Source: Bacteriovoracaceae bacterium (GTDB lineage Bacteria; Bdellovibrionota; Bacteriovoracia; Bacteriovoracales; Bacteriovoracaceae). From it: a DNA stretch of 5,361 nucleotides. A model generated the notes under the pieces. It was not told the DNA's origin, did no database searches, and saw only the letters and a program-made list of their open reading frames with translations. The stretch lies in assembly GCA_007116425.1 (NCBI GenBank), contig SKIL01000197.1:1-5361 (forward strand), written 5' to 3'. Of the stretch, positions 1 through 5,361 are shown piece by piece. Each line of letters starts with the position of its first letter. Position 1 is the first letter of the stretch. The position numbers and the translations under genes are program-made.

Positions 1-97
1 CATCAGAAAAACCTGGTGCACGACCAAAACAAAAGAAAATCTTCAAAATCACCTTGAGATGTATATCTGGTATCACAACCACGTACTTATTAAGTAG
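1..97 (+). CDS. Possible 3' end of a transposase (integrase C-terminus), partial
   Basis: A plus-strand frame (codons beginning at position 2) is open from the left edge to a TAG at 95-97. It encodes about 31 residues. The stretch ENLQNHLEMYIWYHNH resembles the last helices of DDE integrase-type transposases (IS481/IS3-like), where an 'E-LQ--L--Y---YN-' segment precedes the C-terminus. The usual 'RPH/PQ-AL--K-P' tail is missing after VLIK, so if the resemblance is real the gene ends early and may be a remnant. It converges on the minus-strand operon and could share the hairpin at 145-160. A competing plus frame (3-155) and a minus-strand frame are also open here, so the frame choice rests only on this motif resemblance. 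Confidence is low because most of the gene is off the window. Confidence 0.3.
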   Translation, partial: IRKTWCTTKTKENLQNHLEMYIWYHNHVLIK

Positions 98-112
98 AGA
101 TATTCTGTTGAG

Positions 113-124
113 CTCAGATCTGAG
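113..124. repeat. Perfect 12-bp palindrome CTCAGATCTGAG
   Basis: CTCAGATCTGAG reads identically on both strands. It lies in the non-operon stretch between the small plus-strand frame and the terminator. It has no loop and no adjoining T-run, so it is not a terminator. It could be a binding site for a dimeric protein, a remnant of a mobile-element end, or chance. Nothing nearby decides between these. Confidence 0.35.
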
Positions 125-140
125 TAAGAATCTCACTGTG

Positions 141-168
141 AAAACCCCACGCTAGTGGGGCAGTTTTT
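141..168 (-). terminator. Rho-independent terminator of the operon, probably bidirectional
   Basis: Read on the minus strand, a CCCCAC / GTGGGG stem (145-160) with a 4-nt loop TAGC is followed directly by TTTT (144-141). It begins about 15 nt past the TGA of the Yip1-like gene, so it closes the operon. On the plus strand the same stem is followed by CAG and five T (164-168), so it can plausibly also stop transcripts arriving from the left. The flanking A and T runs can partly pair and extend the stem. Confidence 0.85.
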
Positions 169-174
169 AGAGTT

Positions 175-927
175 TCAGAATGTGCCTAGCGCAATAAATA
201 AGGAGAAAAACCAAACCAAAATCATTGTACCGAATAAAATTAGCGGCGAAATGATAACGGCCACACTTTGAAGAGTAGACAGGCCGAGATTATTTCTTAC
301 GCCAATAAAAATATAGAACACGCTCAGAAAATGGGCGAGCATTCTTCCAAAAACGGGAACGAGAAGCAAGGCATGTGATGAGATGGCCTGACAGACCACC
401 TGGTCGGCGATCTGATCGATTTCCTGTTGCTTCTTTTGGTCTGCCCCCGGTCCATCATATTGACGGCCATCATCATAATTAAATAAACCTGCAAAGAAGC
501 GAATCACGACCATCCAAAATTTTGAATAAAACCAGATCGTAACGGGGAAGAAAGTCAGTTTAAAAAATATCCAAAAGATCACAAAAGCTTTTGAGAGCAT
601 TTGAATATTCGTTCTCAAGATTCCATCAAAGTATTCAGCTAGCCCAAAATTAGCATGATGCTCAAAGAACATAAGCCCTAAGAATATCCAAAAAACTTCA
701 TAAAAAGCATAAACAGCGGCCATGAGCCAAGAGATTGCAATTGATTCTTCAATTCCGAGAATAGTGTTTGAAGAGCTGACAGGTCTTTTCATCGGAATGA
801 GATCAGTTCCTTCGTGGCCTTGAAACCATTTATCTCGTTCACGAAAATGTCGAATCTTTCTTTGCGTCTCAAAAGGATGCAAGAAAGTTTTTAAATAAAT
901 TTGTATAACCTGACTAATACTCTCCAT
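175..927 (-). CDS. Yip1-type multi-spanning membrane protein, last gene of the operon
   Basis: A 250-residue integral membrane protein. The N-terminus (residues 5-30, IQIYLKTFLHPFETQRKIR) is an amphipathic cytoplasmic segment of the kind that begins bacterial Yip1-family proteins ('..yl..f.~P..~f..i~'). Hydrophobic segments follow at about 62-88, 108-148 (long enough for two spans), 183-210 and 219-248. A charged loop (about 150-175, rich in D, Q and K) separates the two halves. No enzyme motif is visible. Bacterial Yip1-domain proteins have no well-established biochemical role, but they recur beside ABC exporters. The ATG at 927 lies inside the end of the DUF4340 gene (14-nt overlap) and has an AAGG 6 nt upstream, so translation is probably coupled. 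The terminator follows 15 nt after the TGA. Co-operonic position suggests an accessory subunit or assembly factor of the transporter; this is inference. Family assignment is moderately sure, function is not. Confidence 0.75.
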   Translation of the reverse strand: MESISQVIQIYLKTFLHPFETQRKIRHFRERDKWFQGHEGTDLIPMKRPVSSSNTILGIEESIAISWLMAAVYAFYEVFWIFLGLMFFEHHANFGLAEYFDGILRTNIQMLSKAFVIFWIFFKLTFFPVTIWFYSKFWMVVIRFFAGLFNYDDGRQYDGPGADQKKQQEIDQIADQVVCQAISSHALLLVPVFGRMLAHFLSVFYIFIGVRNNLGLSTLQSVAVIISPLILFGTMILVWFFSLFIALGTF

Positions 928-2380
928 ACTCGGCCTTAAGTAGCGGGATGGGAAACTCTCTTCCCACTAAATAATGATAGCGCAAAAACTCGCCAGAAGA
1001 AAACTCCACTAAAACTAACTCACGAGATGTTTGAATCAGATCAAACTCTCTTCCTTCATAAAAAATACGCATTAAGCGCCGGTAGGCATCAACTCCAACC
1101 ATCGCATCATCAATGGTGCTCTGCTGGGATGCTCTTTCAACCTTAGAAATAAAATCCGGGCGCGACTCTAAAAAAGTCAACAACTTATAAAAACTTTGGT
1201 GCCGTGGAGTCCAGGTTCTCTGCTGCACCCCACCAGCGACTTGCGCTTCAAATCGTCCCGATCGCCTAAAAGTTAACTCTTTAACCTCTTCATCCCCATG
1301 AAACAAAATGCTTAAGTTTCGCAACTCTCGTTCAAAAGGGTTGATATTCCAAAAGTCTTGATGATTACGAAAGAATAATGATCGATCTTCATCAGAAATC
1401 TGGACCAACCGCTCAGATCTCTCTCCAGCTTCACGACTTATCGTATGCAAAAAAGAGCCCTCTCGGTCAGCGTAGTTTTGAAATAAGTAATAAGAATATT
1501 CTCTATCCTGAGAATGATCACGAAAATAAACTTGGGAACGCAAATCGCTTAAAAGATCAAAGCTTGGGGCCACAATCAATTCAGTTCCTTTAATCCTTAA
1601 AAGTTTATAATAATAAGCTTCCATCGCCTCACTATCGTAGGGAATTCCATGATAGGCCTCAGGGCTTGTTTGTTGAGTCTGATAATCAATCGTAAATGAT
1701 CGGTTCCGTTGATTATCGATTTCAAGCAAGGCCAAATCCTCTAACCTAGGAGCACTTAAAATCGGAGCTGTTTCGTAAAAAAAGTCTTGTTCCAGCGCGA
1801 ACAACGAAATGAACTCTCGATACGCCGTATCGTCGCGATGGGCCTCAGATGCAAGGTAGGCGGTTTGCCTAACCGAGGCATCAAAGACAACGGCCAAGAT
1901 TCTCTGTGCCTCATCGTAAGTTTGGCCAGAATAAACTCTGAGGACCTCTACATAAAACGCTCGATCCACATCAATCTTTCGACCGATTCGAAAGACTAGT
2001 TCTCCTGAGTCAAACACAAATTTTAATTTTTGATCAAGCTTTTGTTGTGGACTAATAAAATGTGACATACCAACATCTGCAATCTCCTCTTCACCTATGA
2101 CTCTTCGAACTCGCAATGTCGACAAACGATTAAGGACGGCCTGGACTCGTGTTGAGTCAGCGCGAACTCTAGGCTCATCAACATAATAACCTTGAGGTGT
2201 ACTTAGAATTTTGACTGACGGTAAAATGAAAGCACGAAACTCTCCCATCCCTTCACTATTGAGTAAACGTGTCGAAGACTCCTTTGCCTCTTTTGCCTTT
2301 CTTTCACCAACTTCATGGATAATATAGGCACCAGAAATAAGCGCAATCAGAATGGCCAAAAAAGTTAAGTTTTGTTTCAT
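914..2380 (-). CDS. DUF4340-type membrane-anchored accessory protein of a GldFG-like ABC system
   Basis: A 488-residue protein with one N-terminal membrane helix (about residues 4-22) with no basic cluster before it and a basic KxK stretch soon after, then a long soluble, charge-rich region. The segment at about 52-110 (a beta strand and turn, then ADSTRVQAVLNRLSTLR, then a 'VGM' near 103) matches the pattern of DUF4340 proteins, in which 'ad...v..ll..L..l' precedes an 'FGL'-like turn. Two similar strand-plus-helix units recur at about 226-270 and 364-408. The protein usually accompanies GldG-like proteins, as it does here, and its function is unknown. I chose the ATG at 2380 rather than the upstream ATG at 2452. 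The latter would add 24 residues inside the GldG-like gene and bury the membrane anchor, while 2380 forms a TAATG stop/start overlap with AGGAAGG 10 nt upstream. The soluble part is probably periplasmic. Confidence 0.82.
   Translation of the reverse strand: MKQNLTFLAILIALISGAYIIHEVGERKAKEAKESSTRLLNSEGMGEFRAFILPSVKILSTPQGYYVDEPRVRADSTRVQAVLNRLSTLRVRRVIGEEEIADVGMSHFISPQQKLDQKLKFVFDSGELVFRIGRKIDVDRAFYVEVLRVYSGQTYDEAQRILAVVFDASVRQTAYLASEAHRDDTAYREFISLFALEQDFFYETAPILSAPRLEDLALLEIDNQRNRSFTIDYQTQQTSPEAYHGIPYDSEAMEAYYYKLLRIKGTELIVAPSFDLLSDLRSQVYFRDHSQDREYSYYLFQNYADREGSFLHTISREAGERSERLVQISDEDRSLFFRNHQDFWNINPFERELRNLSILFHGDEEVKELTFRRSGRFEAQVAGGVQQRTWTPRHQSFYKLLTFLESRPDFISKVERASQQSTIDDAMVGVDAYRRLMRIFYEGREFDLIQTSRELVLVEFSSGEFLRYHYLVGREFPIPLLKAEYGEY
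934..937 (-). promoter_or_regulatory. Ribosome binding site of the Yip1-like gene
   Basis: AAGG on the minus strand, 6 nt before the ATG at 927 and within the last codons of the DUF4340 gene. It supports the 14-nt overlapping start rather than a later internal one. Confidence 0.65.
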
Positions 2381-3933
2381 TAGCCAGTCACCTTCCTGCG
2401 ATAGATTAAAAAGGCAAAAGCAAATAAGGCCAGTGGAGCAAAAAAGACACAAAAATAAAAAATAACAGCAAGCTGTGGAGAGCTAATAAAGACTGGTTCA
2501 TTACTAAGCACTGGAACATTTAAAGAGATTAGCTGATCTTCACCGCTCGCCCAAGAAATAGCGTTTAAGAAAAGCTGATAATTTTTTTCAAAGCGCTTAT
2601 AATTATTCGAAACAAATGTACTATTACCAAAAACAACGATCCGATACTCGAGATCATCGCTTTCATACTCGACAGTTCCCGCTAAAGAGACCGGTCCACG
2701 GATATCAACACCCTCATTATATGTCACTTGACCAGAAACGACTTCATCCATGGACTGCTCGGCCCAAGAGGCCGGGAAAGGAGAAGTTCGAAGTGCTGTA
2801 ATCACGTCTGTATTACTTAAAACTTCTTCAGAGAGCTCGTGTTCAACACTTGAAACAGAGGAAACAAGAGGGAAAAAGACAGAACCTTCAAACTCTTTTG
2901 TTAAAGAAGAGCGGCCCTGAAAGCTGTCAATCAGCGGAACAGTTCCATCGGAGCCACTAATATGTTTTATTTGATCAATGACTAGGTCATTGCGTAGATA
3001 TAAACCTTTTGAGCGCAAAAAGCTCCTCAATAGAGGTTGAGCATCACGCGACAAATCTGGATTGAGAGCGACAACAAGAGTCCCACCACGCTCGATATAA
3101 TCTTTAATCTTATTGACTTCATCCTCATCTAAAGTGCTTGTCGGGCCCCATAAAACTGCAACATCGGCACCAGAAGGAATATGATCCACATTCATTATAT
3201 TCATTCGCTGGACATTATAATTTGATCGAATAATTAAGTCTGTTAAATGAGAAATGGCATTGGGACTATCGCCTTCAATTGAAGGTGTTCCAAATCCGGT
3301 CAAAAAAACAACTACGGGATCGCGTTCACGAGTTAATCGCACCAATGCATTTGTAAGTTGCAACTCGGAGAGCTCTTCAACTCTCTCTTGCCGGTCTCCG
3401 ATACGTACGATTATCGTTCCGGCCTTTTGAATTCCCGCCGCTTGCACTCGATCAGGTCGAAGCTCAACATCAATATAATTGAGCTCAATATTATGCTTCC
3501 GTAGGCGATAAAGTTCGACCAAACCTCTGATCGCAACAAAATCAGGGCTTCGTGCATAGATATCAAACGTAATTTTCTCATCAATGCTATCTAAGATTTG
3601 ATGAGTTTGAGTCGTTAAAGAATTTCTTTGAGCAAAAGTTGTATCAAAATGAATTGGCGATTTATAGGCAAAATAATTCACCATCCCAAGAACACATAGA
3701 AATAAGAAGGCCGCAATAAAGGCCTGAGTAAAGTGCCTAAAGTGAGAACTCAGGTAATAGTCTCGAACCCTTTTGCGATCCCATATAATCATGCTCACGG
3801 TAAAAATCAAATTGAGAACAGTAACAAGCATGCAAAAGAAAAACTCTTCAGGCATGATTAACCAGATCGCAATAACGACTAAATAGAGAATAAAATTTAC
3901 GATATATAAGAGGGTCTGCAGTCCCTTTTTCAT
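2380..3933 (-). CDS. gldG: GldG-type ABC transporter auxiliary protein
   Basis: A 517-residue membrane-anchored protein of the GldG/ABC_transp_aux family. Hydrophobic segments at about 7-27, 30-51 and 71-90 come first. The family's conserved entry follows (about 96-118, FDTTFAQRNSLTTQTHQILD, compare 'D.T....yTLS..T..il'), then a large alpha/beta domain. Inside it, DPVVVFLTGFG (205-215) and GADVAVLWGP plus GGTLVVALNPD (255-293) are typical of the Rossmann-like GIFT fold shared with eukaryotic IFT52. A C-terminal helix (about 487-510) followed by YRRK re-anchors the chain. The usual 'TGHGE' at 212-216 reads TGFGT. GldG works with GldA and GldF in Flavobacterium gliding, but family members also occur in non-gliders, so the symbol here denotes family only. 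The start at 3933 has GGAAGGGG 5 nt upstream, 13 nt after the permease stop; the end overlaps the next ATG by one base. Confidence 0.88.
   Translation of the reverse strand: MKKGLQTLLYIVNFILYLVVIAIWLIMPEEFFFCMLVTVLNLIFTVSMIIWDRKRVRDYYLSSHFRHFTQAFIAAFLFLCVLGMVNYFAYKSPIHFDTTFAQRNSLTTQTHQILDSIDEKITFDIYARSPDFVAIRGLVELYRLRKHNIELNYIDVELRPDRVQAAGIQKAGTIIVRIGDRQERVEELSELQLTNALVRLTRERDPVVVFLTGFGTPSIEGDSPNAISHLTDLIIRSNYNVQRMNIMNVDHIPSGADVAVLWGPTSTLDEDEVNKIKDYIERGGTLVVALNPDLSRDAQPLLRSFLRSKGLYLRNDLVIDQIKHISGSDGTVPLIDSFQGRSSLTKEFEGSVFFPLVSSVSSVEHELSEEVLSNTDVITALRTSPFPASWAEQSMDEVVSGQVTYNEGVDIRGPVSLAGTVEYESDDLEYRIVVFGNSTFVSNNYKRFEKNYQLFLNAISWASGEDQLISLNVPVLSNEPVFISSPQLAVIFYFCVFFAPLALFAFAFLIYRRKVTG
2391..2397 (-). 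promoter_or_regulatory. Ribosome binding site deciding the DUF4340 gene start
   Basis: AGGAAGG on the minus strand, 10 nt before the ATG at 2380 and inside the last codons of the GldG-like gene. With the TAATG stop/start overlap it favours initiation at 2380 over the in-frame ATG at 2452. Confidence 0.75.
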
Positions 3934-3938
3934 ATGAG

Positions 3939-3946
3939 CCCCTTCC
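3939..3946 (-). promoter_or_regulatory. Ribosome binding site of the GldG-like gene
   Basis: GGAAGGGG on the minus strand directly follows the TAG of the permease gene and lies 5 nt before the ATG at 3933. A terminating ribosome would sit on it, which suggests coupled translation of permease and GldG-like protein. Confidence 0.7.
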
Positions 3947-4681
3947 CTACCAACGACGACTGTCTAAAGATTTAGATGTTAAAAACATAAAGAAAATCCA
4001 GAAACTTAAGAAGTAAACAATATTGTATGAAGTTACTGAACCTCTTACGAAGCTTTCAAAGTGAAACGGTACACTCATAAACTCAAAAATTTGCCCGACA
4101 ATAAAATTATGAGTGGCATTCGATGTTATAACCAACAAGAGAATCGCCATTAAAATACAAAAACTACTTATCGCGGCCAAGATTTGGTTTTCAGTCAGAC
4201 TCGATGTAAAAATTCCAACTGCGACATAACACATAACAGATAAAATAATCCCAGTATAACTCGACATAATCATGCCCCAATCTGAAAAGCCTGAAAAAGA
4301 AAGAACGATAGGGAAAATCAGCGTAAAGCTTAGCATGAAAATAACCGTAACCACTGCCGCAAGAAACTTACCAACGATAATTTGGTAATCCTGCAAGTGA
4401 GATAAGAAAAGCAGTTCAAGGGTATGTTGTTTTTTCTCTTCAGAAAACATTCTCATCGTGAGCATCGGGGCTAAGAACAAGAAAATAAAATTCATATTCC
4501 CAAAAAGCGGTCTCAAGATAGAATCGGCCAAAGATAGTTCTGTTAATTCCGGCGAAGCTATTAAGTAATTGTAAAATAGCCAACCCATTAGGCCCGTGAG
4601 TAGCCCGGTCAAGACGTAAATCAAAGGCGAACTAAACAGCTCGTATAGTTCCTTTTTGAATAAGACAATGATTCCTTTCAT
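3947..4681 (-). CDS. gldF: GldF-type ABC-2 permease subunit
   Basis: A 244-residue ABC-2 family permease, the normal length for GldF. It starts with the short amphipathic segment that precedes the first span in this family (FKKELYELFSSPLIYVL). Six membrane helices lie at about 19-38, 62-78, 101-127, 136-159, 166-186 and 216-235. The loop after the second helix carries the family hallmark TMRMFSEEKKQHTLELL (75-91), the coupling-helix region that contacts the ATPase. The segments SSLTENQILAAIS (160-172) and HFESFVRGSVTSYNIVYFLSF (207-227) are also characteristic of GldF-like permeases. It probably dimerises and pairs with the ATPase encoded 13 nt upstream. AAAGGA, overlapping the ATPase stop codon, sits 9 nt before the ATG. 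The substrate is unknown. The symbol denotes family; a role in gliding is not implied. Confidence 0.9.
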   Translation of the reverse strand: MKGIIVLFKKELYELFSSPLIYVLTGLLTGLMGWLFYNYLIASPELTELSLADSILRPLFGNMNFIFLFLAPMLTMRMFSEEKKQHTLELLFLSHLQDYQIIVGKFLAAVVTVIFMLSFTLIFPIVLSFSGFSDWGMIMSSYTGIILSVMCYVAVGIFTSSLTENQILAAISSFCILMAILLLVITSNATHNFIVGQIFEFMSVPFHFESFVRGSVTSYNIVYFLSFWIFFMFLTSKSLDSRRW

Positions 4682-4690
4682 CTTTTTTCG

Positions 4691-4696
4691 TCCTTT
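4691..4696 (-). promoter_or_regulatory. Ribosome binding site of the permease gene, overlapping the ATPase stop
   Basis: The minus strand reads TAAAGGA: the TAA stop of the ATPase gene (4697-4695) is merged with the AAAGGA Shine-Dalgarno of the permease gene, 9 nt before its ATG. This arrangement favours coupled translation of the two core subunits. Confidence 0.7.
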
Positions 4697-5361
4697 AGTT
4701 GTGTTCTTTTTGAGATGCTGTTAAGTGAAAGATATCTTCTAGATGCGGTTTTCTTTCTTCAAAGAAAAGGAGCCCACAATCATGCTCAATGAAAAACTTA
4801 GAAAGCTCGGCCTTTTTTTGTCTATCAAAAGCTTGCCCCATTTTTATCTCTAAGTGAGTCGAATCACCCTCAAGCTTTATCTCTTTAACTTCTAATGCTT
4901 GAATATCAAAATGCGAAGAGAGCTTACTTTGAACCTCACTAGTCCACTTAAGCAATTGAGCATTAATGACTTTTCCAATTTCATAGGAGTTTTGAACTTC
5001 TTCAAGTGTTCCGGTTTTGGCAATTTTCCCATCGCGAATAATCGTAATATCATCGCACATCAACTCGACTTCAGAGAGGATATGACTCGAAAACAAAACC
5101 GTTCGCTCCTTACCTAGCTCTCGGGTTAAGTTTCGAATCTCGACAATGGCATCCGGATCAAGTCCGTTAGTCGGCTCATCAAAAATAATGATCTCAGGGT
5201 CAAAAACGATCGCTTGTGCGATTCCAACTCTCTGGCGAAAGCCCTTAGAAAGATTTCCTAGTAATTTACCTTCAACTTTCTCAAGATGACACTTCTCAAT
5301 CGCAACCTGAACTTGCTGCTTAAGATTCTTTTTCTCTTGAGATTTTAAAGCATGAATTTCG
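4695..5361 (-). CDS. gldA: GldA-type ABC transporter ATP-binding protein, 5' end outside window
   Basis: The frame stays open from the TAA at 4695 to the right edge, giving 221 visible C-terminal residues of a protein that is usually about 300; roughly the first 80-90 residues, with Walker A and probably the Q-loop, are off the window. Visible in order (residue 1 at 5360): signature NLSKGFRQRVGIAQA at 36-50, Walker B IIIFDEP at 57-63, D-loop GLDP at 66-69 and switch histidine in SSHILSE (H93). The LSKGF/YRQRVG form of the signature is typical of GldA-like ATPases rather than canonical LSGGQ. After the ATPase core (about residue 130) comes a C-terminal accessory domain of roughly 90 residues. 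Starting at the internal TTG (5096) would discard the signature and Walker B, so that is not the real start. It is the energy-providing cytoplasmic subunit for the permease encoded 13 nt downstream. Confidence 0.93.
   Translation of the reverse strand, partial: EIHALKSQEKKNLKQQVQVAIEKCHLEKVEGKLLGNLSKGFRQRVGIAQAIVFDPEIIIFDEPTNGLDPDAIVEIRNLTRELGKERTVLFSSHILSEVELMCDDITIIRDGKIAKTGTLEEVQNSYEIGKVINAQLLKWTSEVQSKLSSHFDIQALEVKEIKLEGDSTHLEIKMGQAFDRQKKAELSKFFIEHDCGLLFFEERKPHLEDIFHLTASQKEHN

Noticed and set aside
1..152. Minus-strand frame of about 50 codons open at the left edge
   Set aside because: It begins in the terminator hairpin, has no ATG and no clear ribosome binding site within the visible part, and shows no recognisable motif. 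A gene starting here cannot be excluded without sequence to the left.
1378..1593. Plus-strand ORF of 71 codons
   Set aside because: It lies wholly antisense inside the DUF4340 gene, has no family resemblance, and reads as a shadow of it.
1787..1999. Plus-strand ORF of 70 codons
   Set aside because: Antisense to the DUF4340 gene, with no recognisable domain.
2616..2801. Plus-strand ORF of 61 codons
   Set aside because: Antisense to the GldG-like gene; low-complexity His/Arg/Gln-rich product, no recognisable domain.
4695..5096. Short ATPase ORF starting at the internal TTG
   Set aside because: The frame is open upstream to the window edge and encodes the ABC signature, Walker B and D-loop there, so the TTG is an internal leucine codon.
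4899..5117. Plus-strand ORF of 72 codons
   Set aside because: Antisense to the conserved ATPase gene, whose motifs are clear in the opposite strand.
1..5361. CRISPR arrays, tRNA or rRNA genes, riboswitches, toxin-antitoxin pairs
   Set aside because: No regularly spaced repeats, no cloverleaf-like or rRNA-like stretches, and no intergenic space inside the operon longer than 13 nt that could hold such elements.

Overview
The window is almost entirely one tightly packed minus-strand operon, entered in the middle of its first visible gene at the right edge and ending at a hairpin terminator near the left edge. In transcription order it reads: (1) the C-terminal two thirds of a GldA-type ABC ATPase (5361-4695, 5' end outside the window); (2) a six-helix ABC-2 permease of GldF type (4681-3947); (3) a GldG-type membrane-anchored auxiliary protein (3933-2380); (4) a DUF4340-type membrane-anchored protein (2380-914); (5) a multi-helix Yip1-type membrane protein (927-175). 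Gaps between genes are 13 nt or less, two junctions overlap, and each internal start has a purine-rich ribosome binding site. The five genes are therefore probably co-transcribed and translationally coupled.

Functionally this looks like a GldA/GldF/GldG-like ABC transporter. The ATPase and permease form the energised membrane core. The GldG-like and DUF4340 proteins put large soluble domains outside the cytoplasmic membrane, and the Yip1-like protein is an extra integral membrane subunit or an assembly or lipid-domain factor. In Bacteroidetes the GldAFG proteins are needed for gliding, but the same module is widespread in bacteria without that machinery, and its substrate is not established. 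Nothing in the window names a substrate here.

The operon's promoter is not visible; it lies beyond the right edge. A strong GC-rich hairpin (145-160) flanked by an A/T run on each side sits 15 nt after the last stop codon and could terminate transcription from both directions. To its left (1-97) is a short plus-strand reading frame open at the window edge, which resembles the extreme C-terminus of an integrase-type transposase. That call is tentative.

Organism: moderate-to-low GC, good Shine-Dalgarno sites, and the gldA-gldF-gldG-DUF4340 order suggest a Gram-negative bacterium outside Bacteroidetes, possibly of the former Deltaproteobacteria (Bdellovibrio/Bacteriovorax-like). This is an inference from style and gene content, not from a marker gene.
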